From positions 1 through 42,525 of the forward strand of contig JAGWVT010000018.1 of the NCBI GenBank assembly GCA_018970765.1: a stretch of DNA of 42,525 nt. Reading direction: 5' to 3'. A program made the translations under genes and the position numbers. Origin of the DNA: Actinomycetales bacterium. Lineage in GTDB: Bacteria; Actinomycetota; Actinomycetes; S36-B12. Shown piece by piece: positions 7,281 through 14,869 of this stretch (its first letter is position 1; each line of letters opens with the position of its first letter). A model generated the notes under the pieces. The model was given only the letters and a program-made list of their open reading frames with translations, did no database searches and was not told the origin of the DNA.

Positions 7281-8477
7281 TCACCTGTGACTGGTGAGTG
7301 CAATGAGGGCTAGGTCATCCCTTCGAGGTCCGACAGGTTCAACCTGTGCCGCATCACGAACGGTGGCAATGATGGTGCCGAAATCTGCCTTGGTTGCGCC
7401 CGATGCAAACCAGGTCTGTACCGACGTTGTCAGTGCGTTGCGCAATCCCAACTCAACGGTGCTGGGATCGGTGTCGGAAACTCCGATAGCGAGTCCATCA
7501 CTGAAGGCCAGGACCACGTCCTGGGTGGTGATCCGAACAGACTGCGCTGACCAGGCTCCACCGAAAGTGGTGAGCCACGGTCCCGTCGCTTCGCATTCAC
7601 GTACGGTTCCGTCCGCTGATGCGATCAGTGGCGGTGGATGACCGGCATTGATCCAGTGCATCGTGTCGTTTGGCACATCGATCATGAGCACGGCGCACGT
7701 TGAGCAGGCAAGTTCTATTCCAGCGTCTTCGCAGCCACGCAAGACTTGGCACCCCAATTGCGGCAGTGACATGGCCGGCACGCCAGAGGCCAAGGCTCCG
7801 GTCAGGGTTGCGCGCAAGGCGTATGCCATCAAGGCCGCGTGTTCACCGTGGCCGACCACGTCACCCACGAGGAGTGCGACACCGTGGCTCTGCCAGGGCA
7901 GGACCTGCCACCAATCGCCGCCGATAACACCGCGCGCGGGTTGCAGGTTGTTCGCCACGAGCACGGGACCTATCCGCTGGACCCCGGCTCGTCGCTGATC
8001 TTGCAGGGCAGCAACGAGGGGGGCCTGCTGGTGCAGGCCGTCCGCGGCGGCACGAGCGGCGCGCCCCTGGGTCTGCAGCGCTCGTCGCATAACCTCCGCA
8101 TCGCGTGCGACCCGGGCGATTTCCTGGGGACCTCGAATCTCGATGGGCCCAGCGGCCAGACCATCGCGGGCGACCCTGCGTAACTGCTGCGCAAGGGCCA
8201 CTAGGGGGATCAGCACGGTGTTTCGGAAGAGAAATCCACACAGCACTACCAGTGCCGTGAGCCCGGTGATGGCGAGCGCGATCAATAGGCCAAGGTCCTG
8301 GGAGTGATTAAGGAGGGCTCCGAAGACAGGATCGCCCGGCGCGATGCCGCGACGCGAGACCAGCCGGTCCTCCAGCGATTGGAGCGCGAGGTACTGCGTC
8401 CAGGTGGCAGCAGCGACGGCTCCGACGGCAACGGCAGCCAGAGCGGCGATGAGTGTGAGGCGCCCCCGCACGGTCAC
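7281..8477 (-). CDS. Membrane-anchored SpoIIE/PP2C-type serine phosphatase with HAMP-like linker
   Basis: The 398-residue protein has two transmembrane helices (about 7-26 and 62-84) that enclose a short extracytoplasmic loop. A HAMP-like linker follows (about 86-140), then a PPM-type phosphatase domain of the RsbU/SpoIIE class. Metal-binding and family motifs are clear: GGDWW (186-190), LLVGDVVGHG (202-211), INAGHPPPLI, AFSDGL and the terminal RRDDLALIAL (D387-D388). Known relatives dephosphorylate anti-anti-sigma factors in partner-switching cascades, but no such partner lies in the window. Either the GTG at 8477 or the GTG two codons later could be the start. The first is six bases after a TACCGT hexamer and fits a leaderless transcript. 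The gene is divergent from pat. Confidence 0.88.
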   Translation of the reverse strand: MTVRGRLTLIAALAAVAVGAVAAATWTQYLALQSLEDRLVSRRGIAPGDPVFGALLNHSQDLGLLIALAITGLTALVVLCGFLFRNTVLIPLVALAQQLRRVARDGLAAGPIEIRGPQEIARVARDAEVMRRALQTQGRAARAAADGLHQQAPLVAALQDQRRAGVQRIGPVLVANNLQPARGVIGGDWWQVLPWQSHGVALLVGDVVGHGEHAALMAYALRATLTGALASGVPAMSLPQLGCQVLRGCEDAGIELACSTCAVLMIDVPNDTMHWINAGHPPPLIASADGTVRECEATGPWLTTFGGAWSAQSVRITTQDVVLAFSDGLAIGVSDTDPSTVELGLRNALTTSVQTWFASGATKADFGTIIATVRDAAQVEPVGPRRDDLALIALTSHR

Positions 8478-8483
8478 CCTCGA

Positions 8484-8489
8484 ACGGTA
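8484..8489 (-). promoter_or_regulatory. -10 element TACCGT for the SpoIIE-type phosphatase gene
   Basis: The minus strand reads TACCGT, six bases (TCGAGG), then the GTG at 8477, so the predicted transcript begins at the start codon. It faces away from the plus-strand -10 at 8517-8522, leaving 27 bases between the two hexamers. Confidence 0.45.
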
Positions 8490-8516
8490 GTACCAGCAGG
8501 GTGTTCGTGAAGGCCG

Positions 8517-8522
8517 TAACCT
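8517..8522 (+). promoter_or_regulatory. -10 element TAACCT for pat
   Basis: TAACCT is followed by GAGGCA and the GTG at 8529. The six-base spacing predicts a leaderless pat mRNA. GAGG in the spacer could alternatively act as a ribosome-binding site, but then no good -10 was found at the right distance upstream. Confidence 0.45.
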
Positions 8523-8528
8523 GAGGCA

Positions 8529-9632
8529 GTGACAGCCAAGTCATCGAAGCCGCGTTTGCGTACCGACCTCGACCTAATTCCTAGTTATAAGGCGGGTCAG
8601 CGGCCGACACCGCGCGAAGACATTGTGGTGTTCAAGGCGTCAAGCAACGAGAATCCGTACCCGCCACTTCCTGGAGTGCTTGAGGCCATCGCTAACTCGG
8701 CGGCTTCGATGCAGCGCTACCCAGACCCCTTTTCATTGCGACTCGTGACGGCTCTTGCCCAGCGATTCCAGGTTTCCACAGACTCCATTGGCTTGGGAAC
8801 GGGGAGCGTCGCCCTCTGTGGACAGGTCATCCAGGCAGCAACCCATCCCGGAGATGAGGTCATCTACGCCTGGCGCAGTTTCGAGTCTTACCCAATCTGG
8901 ACGCGGATGGCCCACGCGGTAAGCGTGCAGGTACCCCTTCGTGCGGATGAAAGCCATGACGTTGAGGCGATGGCTGCTGCGGTGACCGACCGAACGCGCG
9001 TCATTTTCTGTTGTACACCGAATAACCCAACCGGTAAGGCGGTCAAGGGCACGGAACTGGCTTGGCTGCTAGACAACGTTCCACAGGATGTCATCGTGGT
9101 CGTCGACGAGGCCTACCGAGAGTTCGTCACGGACCCACAGGTTCCGGATGGCATCGAATTCGGCCGGGATCGGTCGAACGTGGTCGTCCTCCGCACGTTT
9201 TCCAAGGCCTACGGTCTGGCTGGACTTCGGGTTGGTTTTGCCGTCGCGGATCCGCACGTCATTGACGCGATGCGTAAGTTCGCCATTCCATTCGGAGTTT
9301 CTAATGTCGCAGAGGACGCCGCACTTGCATCGCTCGAGCGCGAGGACGAATTATTCGCTCGCGTGCAGGCCCTGTCGGCGGAACGTGATCGGGTTTGGCA
9401 TGCCTTGGTCGATCAGGGTTGGCGACTGAACCCAACCCAGGCGAATTTCATCTGGTTCCGACTTGGTGACTTGGCGGTGCCGTTTGCGCAGGCCTGTGAG
9501 TCGGCCGGCATCACGGTAAGGCCGTTCCCGGGTGAGGGTGTTCGAGTGTCGATTGTGGAGACTGAGTCGAACGATCGGCTGCTGCTGGTGGCGAAGGAGT
9601 TTCGCCACGCTCACCCCGCGTCACAAGGATGA
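8529..9632 (+). CDS. pat: Aromatic amino acid / histidinol-phosphate-type aminotransferase (Pat)
   Basis: This cytoplasmic PLP enzyme of 367 residues exchanges amino groups between aromatic amino acids and 2-oxoacids. It resembles the actinobacterial Pat (HisC2) branch more than true HisC. The AWRSFESYP segment (114-122) matches the GWRSFELYP block I recall from mycobacterial Pat. Fold-type I motifs are present: SSNENPYPPLP (38-48), NNPTG (165-169), VVDEAYREF (191-199), and the Schiff-base lysine K226 in RTFSKAYGLAGLRVG. No his operon genes lie nearby, which also argues for the aromatic role. Its last 122 bases overlap, tail to tail, the end of the EamA transporter gene on the other strand. 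Confidence 0.85.
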   Translation: MTAKSSKPRLRTDLDLIPSYKAGQRPTPREDIVVFKASSNENPYPPLPGVLEAIANSAASMQRYPDPFSLRLVTALAQRFQVSTDSIGLGTGSVALCGQVIQAATHPGDEVIYAWRSFESYPIWTRMAHAVSVQVPLRADESHDVEAMAAAVTDRTRVIFCCTPNNPTGKAVKGTELAWLLDNVPQDVIVVVDEAYREFVTDPQVPDGIEFGRDRSNVVVLRTFSKAYGLAGLRVGFAVADPHVIDAMRKFAIPFGVSNVAEDAALASLEREDELFARVQALSAERDRVWHALVDQGWRLNPTQANFIWFRLGDLAVPFAQACESAGITVRPFPGEGVRVSIVETESNDRLLLVAKEFRHAHPASQG

Positions 9633-10515
9633 CGCCAGAGAGCACCAGGGTCAGTCCGAGCAGCACATCGCTGGTGATCGGTTCGCGCAGGATCAGCCAG
9701 CCAAGTAGGACAGCCACACCGGGATTGACGTAGGCATAGGTGGACACCAGCGACAACGGAGCATGGGCGATTAACCAGCTGTAGCAGGTGTATGCGACTA
9801 CTGAGGCCAAGACCAGCCATGACCACCCAGCAAGTGACGGAAGACTGGTCGCGCCAAGATCGAAGTGTTCGCCAGTTAGGGCACCTATGCCCAGCAACAT
9901 GAATCCAGCAGCAAGGAGTTCGTAGGTTGTGGTGACCAGGGCGTCCTTAGGGAGCGGGAATCGCACCGACCGCCACGAAAAGAATGCCCAACAGAAACTC
10001 GAACCGACCATGGCCAACGACCAGATGAGCAGATCCTGCGCAGTTCCCGTCACCGGGGTCGTACCTCCGGGGAGCATCATCAGAGTCAGGCCACCCATGC
10101 CGATGGCAACACCCACGAGTGTTAGCCGTGATGGTCGATCACCTGAGGTGGCGCGCAGGATGACGATCCACAGGGGCATGATCGCGATGATCAGCGCTGC
10201 TATTCCGGAAGGTAAGTAGCGTTCAGCCAGCGAGAGCGTCCCGATACCAACTCCTAGCAACGCGCAACCCATCAATGCCGAGTACGCCAACTGTGTGCGG
10301 GTGATCTGGAGTGCTCGAGGTCCGCGCATGATGATCAGCAAAGTTGCGAGGATGAGCGCTGCTGCGAAGAACCTCAGCGAGTTAGCCAGCAGTGGCGGCA
10401 TCGTGGTTACCGTGACGGCAATACCCAGGTAGGTGGAGCCCCAGACCACCCAGACAATCAGGAGCGCCACCCAGATGCGGGTCTGCTGGCTGCTGACGGT
10501 TGGCGATCCGGGCAC
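9511..10515 (-). CDS. EamA/DMT-superfamily transporter
   Basis: The protein has ten hydrophobic helices arranged as two EamA repeats, typical of metabolite exporters of the drug/metabolite superfamily. Helix 1 contains WVVWGSTYLGIAV, a family hallmark near the start. The second repeat includes YAYVNPGVAVLLGWLILREP and ends at VLSGVILVTRG. After the last helix there is an odd Pro/Ser/Thr-rich tail of about 37 residues, encoded opposite the 3' end of pat. The start is uncertain. The GTG at 10515 gives a normal short lead-in to helix 1 (334 residues), whereas the GTG at 10593 adds 26 residues of unlikely sequence. Neither has a clear ribosome-binding site. The substrate is unknown. Confidence 0.85.
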   Translation of the reverse strand: MPGSPTVSSQQTRIWVALLIVWVVWGSTYLGIAVTVTTMPPLLANSLRFFAAALILATLLIIMRGPRALQITRTQLAYSALMGCALLGVGIGTLSLAERYLPSGIAALIIAIMPLWIVILRATSGDRPSRLTLVGVAIGMGGLTLMMLPGGTTPVTGTAQDLLIWSLAMVGSSFCWAFFSWRSVRFPLPKDALVTTTYELLAAGFMLLGIGALTGEHFDLGATSLPSLAGWSWLVLASVVAYTCYSWLIAHAPLSLVSTYAYVNPGVAVLLGWLILREPITSDVLLGLTLVLSGVILVTRGERGETPSPPAAADRSTQSPQSTLEHPHPGTALP

Positions 10516-10646
10516 CGGCTGATCTTTGCATTGGGCCCTGTTGCTGATGCCAAACCGCGACGCCACCGAGAAACAAAGGCCCTGGTGGGCCACAATCGCG
10601 ACTGAGGCTTTGTTCCTGGAACGGTAAGGCCGGAAGGTAAGCCATT

Positions 10647-10680
10647 TTGGAGGATCAGGTTTCTTGGAGGATCAGGTTTC
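10647..10680. repeat. Two perfect 17-base tandem copies at the start of the DevS-like kinase gene
   Basis: TTGGAGGATCAGGTTTC occurs at 10647-10663 and again at 10664-10680, followed at once by TTGGA of the kinase start. Each copy holds a GGAGG ribosome-binding site, and each is followed by TTGGA. The first potential TTG (10664) opens a 15-codon frame that ends within the kinase gene, in another frame. The second (10681) is the kinase start. Confidence 0.9.
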
Positions 10681-11916
10681 TTGGACGAGCAGGCGACGCT
10701 TCGCCGGATAACGCAGGTCGCTATGGAGCTCGTCCGGGCAAGGCACGGGGCCTTGGCTGTGCTGGGCCCATATGGGATTGAGCAGTTCATCCATGCTGAA
10801 AGGGACGCATCCGTGGTGGCCGAGAAGGAAGGCGGCGAGAGTTTCACTGAGGATGACGAGCGCATCGTCACCATCCTTGCCGCAGCTGCTTCAGCGGCAA
10901 TTGAGAACGCACAACTGGTTGAGCGCACCCGAAGCCGCGAGCGATGGCAGCAGCTCGTGACTCGGATGGGCAGTGTTGTCCTCAGTGGAGGCGCGGCTCA
11001 AGATGCCGCAGGGGTCCTCGCCGAGGGTGCCAGGGACTTGCTGAAGGCGAGCGGTGCATCTGTCGTGCTGCAAGGGCACGCGGACCTCCAACGAGCGGGA
11101 GACGGCGATGGGGTCACCGAGTCGGTGGTGCCGACTGTCACGCTGCAAACACGCGATCGAATCGTCGGAGTCCTGACGTTGGACAGGGTCGCCACCGAAC
11201 CTCCAGTCGCTGAGGCGGACTTAGAACTGGCCCAGCCTTTCCTTGAACAGGCTGCCGTCACGTTGGTATTGGCGGAAGCGCAACGCGAGCATGAGCGCCT
11301 TGCAGTCTTCGAGGATCGCGATCGGATTGCTCGCGATCTGCACGACCTGGTAATTCAACGCCTTTTTGCGACGGGGATGCTGCTTGAACGTGCCTTGCGA
11401 TCGATGGCGGATTCGCCAGCGGCAGCTCGTGTCAGCACAGCTGTCGATCAGTTGGATCTCACTGTGAAGGAAATCAGGCAAACAATCTTTGCACTCCATG
11501 AACCCATGGATGGTTCCGGCGGCGCTCTGCGTGGCCGCATCATGCAAGAGGTTAGTCAGGCTAACTCGGTACTCGGCTTCTCTCCGACGGTCCGCTTCAC
11601 GGGCACCATCGATACGTCAGCATCCACTGAAATCAGTGACCAAGCGGTGGCCGCCGTCCGAGAGCTCCTCACCAACGTCGGCAAGCATGCGAAGGCAACG
11701 CACGTCGAGGTAGCCGCCGCAGTCGTCGATCACCGGTTAATCGTCACCGTGATGGACGATGGCGTTGGTACGCATCAGGGAGTGCGATCCTCCGGGTTGG
11801 CCAACCTGCAAGCGCGTGCCGTGGAAATGGGGGGCGGCTTTGAGATAACCGTGGGGGAACATTCAACTGGGACCACCGCGCGGTGGTACGTGCCGTTAAC
11901 TACACCTGAGAGCTAA
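10681..11916 (+). CDS. DevS/DosS-like sensor histidine kinase with shortened first GAF domain
   Basis: The 411-residue kinase matches the DevS (DosS) class of soluble sensors. A GAF-like block spans residues 1-80, a second GAF about 88-205, HisKA_3 about 212-280 with phospho-acceptor H221 in IARDLHD, and an HATPase domain to the end (ELLTNVGKHAKA, MDDGVG, GTTARWYVPL). The first GAF keeps its opening (LRRITQVAMELVRARHGALAVLGPYG, about 8-32) and its closing EKEGGESFTEDDE (48-60). Most of the middle, where family members bind haem or ligand, is missing. A haem role for that domain is therefore unlikely. The start is TTG at 10681, with GGAGG ten bases upstream inside a tandem duplication. The probable partner regulator is convergent, 13 bases beyond its stop. 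Confidence 0.85.
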   Translation: MDEQATLRRITQVAMELVRARHGALAVLGPYGIEQFIHAERDASVVAEKEGGESFTEDDERIVTILAAAASAAIENAQLVERTRSRERWQQLVTRMGSVVLSGGAAQDAAGVLAEGARDLLKASGASVVLQGHADLQRAGDGDGVTESVVPTVTLQTRDRIVGVLTLDRVATEPPVAEADLELAQPFLEQAAVTLVLAEAQREHERLAVFEDRDRIARDLHDLVIQRLFATGMLLERALRSMADSPAAARVSTAVDQLDLTVKEIRQTIFALHEPMDGSGGALRGRIMQEVSQANSVLGFSPTVRFTGTIDTSASTEISDQAVAAVRELLTNVGKHAKATHVEVAAAVVDHRLIVTVMDDGVGTHQGVRSSGLANLQARAVEMGGGFEITVGEHSTGTTARWYVPLTTPES

Positions 11917-11929
11917 GTGACGCTTCAGT

Positions 11930-12583
11930 TCAACTGGTCGCGGACATGCGAGCCACGAACGCTGCGGCCTGAGTGCGACGCTCCATCCCGAGCTTCGCCA
12001 GCAGGCTTGAGACGTAGTTCTTGATCGTCTTCTCGGCCAGATGCATGGTCTGCCCAATCTGACGGTTTGTCATGCCCTCGCCAATAAGTTCCAGGATGCG
12101 ACGCTCCTGATCGCTCAGCCCCTTGAGGCGATCATCAACCTGCTCCGCGGTGCGCAGGCGATCAAGAACCCGTTGGGTGGCGACAGGGTCGAGCAGAGAC
12201 TTACCAGCGGCGACCTGGCGGATTGCCGACAGCAGGTCGGTGCCGCGAATGTCCTTGAGTACGTATCCAGAAGCTCCGGCCATGATGGCATTGAAGTGAG
12301 CCTCGTCGTCCGCGTAGGACGTCAACATCAAGCAGCGCAGGTCCGGCAGGAGGGAGCGGACCTCACGACAGACCTCGACACCACTGGCATCGGGTAGCCG
12401 GACGTCTAAGACTGCAACGGTGGGCTGGCTCGCTGGTATGCGATGCACTGCCTCCGCGGCATTTGCAGCCTCGCCGACGACTTCCATGTCGGCCTCGAGG
12501 TTGAGCAACTCGGCGAGACCACGGCGCACGATTTCATGGTCGTCCAGCAGGAAGATGCGAATGGGATCCGCGCTCTGAGACAT
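11930..12583 (-). CDS. devR: DevR/DosR-like NarL-family response regulator
   Basis: The 217-residue protein is a two-domain response regulator. The receiver domain (about 8-125) shows FLLDDHEIVRRGLAELL at its start, the phospho-acceptor aspartate in AVLDVRLPDASG, and TSY and GYVLKDI further on. The C-terminal LuxR/NarL helix-turn-helix (about 150-212) reads GLSDQERRILELIGEG, then AEKTIKNYVSSLLAKLGMERRTQAA, split here for length. These blocks match mycobacterial DosR closely. In mycobacteria DosR drives the hypoxia/NO dormancy regulon, but transferring that role here is inference. The ATG at 12583 follows CACAAT by six bases, a weak leaderless -10. No clear self-regulatory box was found. It is convergent with the DevS-like kinase, where mycobacteria have the two in one operon. 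Confidence 0.88.
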   Translation of the reverse strand: MSQSADPIRIFLLDDHEIVRRGLAELLNLEADMEVVGEAANAAEAVHRIPASQPTVAVLDVRLPDASGVEVCREVRSLLPDLRCLMLTSYADDEAHFNAIMAGASGYVLKDIRGTDLLSAIRQVAAGKSLLDPVATQRVLDRLRTAEQVDDRLKGLSDQERRILELIGEGMTNRQIGQTMHLAEKTIKNYVSSLLAKLGMERRTQAAAFVARMSATS

Positions 12584-12637
12584 GCCGGAATTGTGCCTCA
12601 GTGACTGAGTTGATGCGTGCTGGCAGGATGCGACCCG

Positions 12638-13834
12638 ATGAATGCAGATTCAGTGGGCTCGGGCCCTGGCCGCCCTGTGCCCAGCATGCTGGGCATGCAG
12701 GACACGCCGAGCACGGTCGGAGTCCTGCCCGATCTACCGGCGGCTGGAGTGACGGATGCCGCGCGGGCCGATCTCGGAGCGATTGAGCTAACCGAGGTAG
12801 ACCTAAGGGCCGTCGGACTGGGGCGCGTCGACCTGACCGGGCTCGATCTACTGGGGATGTACCGGGACATGACCCTGGTGCGGCGCTTGGACCTCGAAGC
12901 AACAGCACTGCAACGCCAGGGTGAACTCGGACTGTGGGCCCCTAGCCTCGGCCAGGAGGCGGCACAGGTTGGGTCTGGATACGCGATGTCAGCTGGTGAT
13001 TTCGCCTTTCCCACCTACCGCGAGCACGGTGTTTGTTTGAGTCGAGGCGTTACCCCACTGGAGATCCTGAGCCTTTATCGAGGGATCAGCAACGGTGGGT
13101 GGAATCCGGTCCAGCGTCGAGTCGCGCTGCCCATCATCGTCATCGCCAACCAAGTCCTCCATGCCGTTGGCTATGCCATGGGTATCGCACTCGATAAAGC
13201 CAGTGGAAGTCCGACTGAGGATGCCGTCATCGGTTATTTCGGGGATGGCGCAAGTTCGGAAGGCGATGTTCATGAGGCCTGCGTCTTTGCCGCGAGCTTT
13301 CGGGCACCCGTCGTGCTGTTCTGCACGAACAACCAGTGGGCGATCTCGCATCCGGTAGCCCGGCAAATCAGTGCGCCCCTGGTTGAGCGTGTTGCCGGAT
13401 ACGGCATGCCAAGCGTGCGAGTCGACGGCAATGACGTGTTGGCCAGTTATGCGGTAACTAAGGCGGCACTGGAATCGGCTCGTTCCGGCGCCGGACCAGT
13501 GTTCATTGAGGCGATGACGTACCGCATGGGAGCGCACACTACGTCGGATGACCCCAGTCGTTATCGCCCTCAAGGCGAGTTGGAGTCGTGGCGGGCCAAA
13601 GACCCCATTGCGCGATTGAAGGCGTACTTGGTGGCCTCAGGCCGGGCCGAGCCAGCATTCTTCGTCAACGTCGATCAGCAGGCAGAAGCCCTCGCCGAGC
13701 AGGTGCGTCGAGGAGTTCGCGGCATGGTGACCCCCGACCCAGCGACAATGTTCGATCACGTTTACGCCGAGGACCACCCACTTATCGAACAGCAGCGCCA
13801 GTGGGTGGCAAAAAACTCCGGATCTGTGGGCTGA
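12638..13834 (+). CDS. bkdA: Branched-chain 2-oxoacid dehydrogenase E1 component, alpha subunit
   Basis: E1 alpha with E1 beta decarboxylates 2-oxoacids using thiamine diphosphate and passes the acyl group to the E2 lipoyl arm. The 398-residue protein has the thiamine-diphosphate motif GDGASSEGD (202-210) ending in NN (231-232). The family blocks ATALQRQGELGLWAPSLGQE (88-107, exactly 20 residues) and FPTYREHGV also fit. I chose the ATG at 12638, nine bases after AGGA. A GTG at 12617 is possible. The N-terminal 75 residues are longer than usual and hold five-residue steps with a central Leu (residues about 44-73). Substrate preference (branched-chain or pyruvate) is inferred from similarity to actinobacterial BkdA. 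E1 beta starts two bases after its stop. Confidence 0.88.
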   Translation: MNADSVGSGPGRPVPSMLGMQDTPSTVGVLPDLPAAGVTDAARADLGAIELTEVDLRAVGLGRVDLTGLDLLGMYRDMTLVRRLDLEATALQRQGELGLWAPSLGQEAAQVGSGYAMSAGDFAFPTYREHGVCLSRGVTPLEILSLYRGISNGGWNPVQRRVALPIIVIANQVLHAVGYAMGIALDKASGSPTEDAVIGYFGDGASSEGDVHEACVFAASFRAPVVLFCTNNQWAISHPVARQISAPLVERVAGYGMPSVRVDGNDVLASYAVTKAALESARSGAGPVFIEAMTYRMGAHTTSDDPSRYRPQGELESWRAKDPIARLKAYLVASGRAEPAFFVNVDQQAEALAEQVRRGVRGMVTPDPATMFDHVYAEDHPLIEQQRQWVAKNSGSVG

Positions 13835-13836
13835 CG

Positions 13837-14829
13837 ATGGCAGCGGTGACCATGGTGCAGGCAATCAATGCAGGTCTGCGACGTGCGATGACGAACGACG
13901 CCTCAGTAGTGTTAATGGGCGAGGACATTGGCCGACTCGGTGGTGTCTTTCGTGTTACTGAAGGGCTGCAGCAGAGTTTCGGTGAACAGCGGGTCATTGA
14001 TTCGCCCTTAGCCGAAAGCGGACTGGTTGGCACAGCGATCGGCATGGCTATGCGCGGGTACCGCCCAGTCATTGAGATTCAGTTCGACGGGTTCATCTAC
14101 CCGGCTTTCGATCAGATTGTGTCGCAACTTGCAAAGTTCCATCGGCGCACAGACGGCGCCGTGCAGGTGCCCGTTGTGATTCGAATCCCATATGGCGGAG
14201 GCATCGGTGCGGTTGAGCATCACAGCGAGTCACCGGAGGCCTACTTCGCACACACAGCAGGACTGCGCATCCTGTCGCCGGGCGATCCGTCCGCTGCGTA
14301 CCGGATGATTCAGCAGGCTGTCAGCAGCCCTGACCCAGTACTTTTCTTCGAGCCCAAGCGTCGCTACTGGGATCGAGCTGAAGTGGATCAGGAGCAGATC
14401 GATGCGCAACTCAACGTCACTGGCCCCTGGCGAGCGCGACTGGCCCGACGTGGGTCCGATGTGACGGTGGCCTGTTATGGCCCCATGGTCCGGACTTGTC
14501 TAGAGGCCGCTCACGTGGCATCCCAAGAAGGAATCGCGGAACTCGAGGTCATCGACCTGCAGAGCCTGGCGCCTATCGACTTCGATGCAATCGAGGAGTC
14601 GGTGAATCGCACCGGCAGGCTCGTCGTTGTTCACGAGGCGCCGATGACAGCAGGTCTGGGTGCGGAAATTGCGGCGACCCTTACCGAGCGCTGCTTCTAT
14701 GTATTGCAGGCGCCGGTCGCGCGAGTTACGGGGTTCGATGTTCCGTATCCCGCTAGCCGGCTTGAACATGCATACCTACCGTCAGTCGATCGCATCCTCG
14801 ATGCGGTGGAGGACACCCTGGAGGGGTGA
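13837..14829 (+). CDS. bkdB: Branched-chain 2-oxoacid dehydrogenase E1 component, beta subunit
   Basis: The 330-residue subunit completes the E1 heterotetramer. Its transketolase-like pyrimidine-binding domain starts with VTMVQAINAGLRRAM, carries the conserved VLMGEDIGRLGGVFRVTEGL, and has RVIDSPLAESGLVGTAIGMA. The C-terminal transketolase domain (about 200-330) contains DLQSLAPID and VHEAPMTAGLGAEI. The ATG at 13837, two bases after the E1 alpha stop, gives the normal N-terminus. The frame is open further upstream, but only inside the E1 alpha gene. Its own ribosome-binding site is weak, so translational coupling to E1 alpha is likely. It is followed four bases later by E2. Confidence 0.92.
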   Translation: MAAVTMVQAINAGLRRAMTNDASVVLMGEDIGRLGGVFRVTEGLQQSFGEQRVIDSPLAESGLVGTAIGMAMRGYRPVIEIQFDGFIYPAFDQIVSQLAKFHRRTDGAVQVPVVIRIPYGGGIGAVEHHSESPEAYFAHTAGLRILSPGDPSAAYRMIQQAVSSPDPVLFFEPKRRYWDRAEVDQEQIDAQLNVTGPWRARLARRGSDVTVACYGPMVRTCLEAAHVASQEGIAELEVIDLQSLAPIDFDAIEESVNRTGRLVVVHEAPMTAGLGAEIAATLTERCFYVLQAPVARVTGFDVPYPASRLEHAYLPSVDRILDAVEDTLEG

Positions 14830-14869
14830 TGGCATGACAGGTGATGGCGTAGCAGGTGATGGGACAACA
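14825..14869 (+). repeat. Three 15-base imperfect tandem repeats at the E2 start
   Basis: GGTGATGGCATGACA (14825-14839), GGTGATGGCGTAGCA (14840-14854) and GGTGATGGGACAACA (14855-14869) are adjacent. The unit is a multiple of three, so the repeats keep frame and encode the Gly-Asp-Gly steps at the N-terminus of E2. The first copy contains the stop of the E1 beta gene and the start of the E2 gene. Confidence 0.85.

Noticed and set aside
13588-13836. In-frame N-terminal extension of E1 beta by 83 codons
   Set aside because: The extension lies entirely inside the E1 alpha gene, is Arg-rich in the way of shadow frames, and E1 beta homologues start at the ATG I chose.
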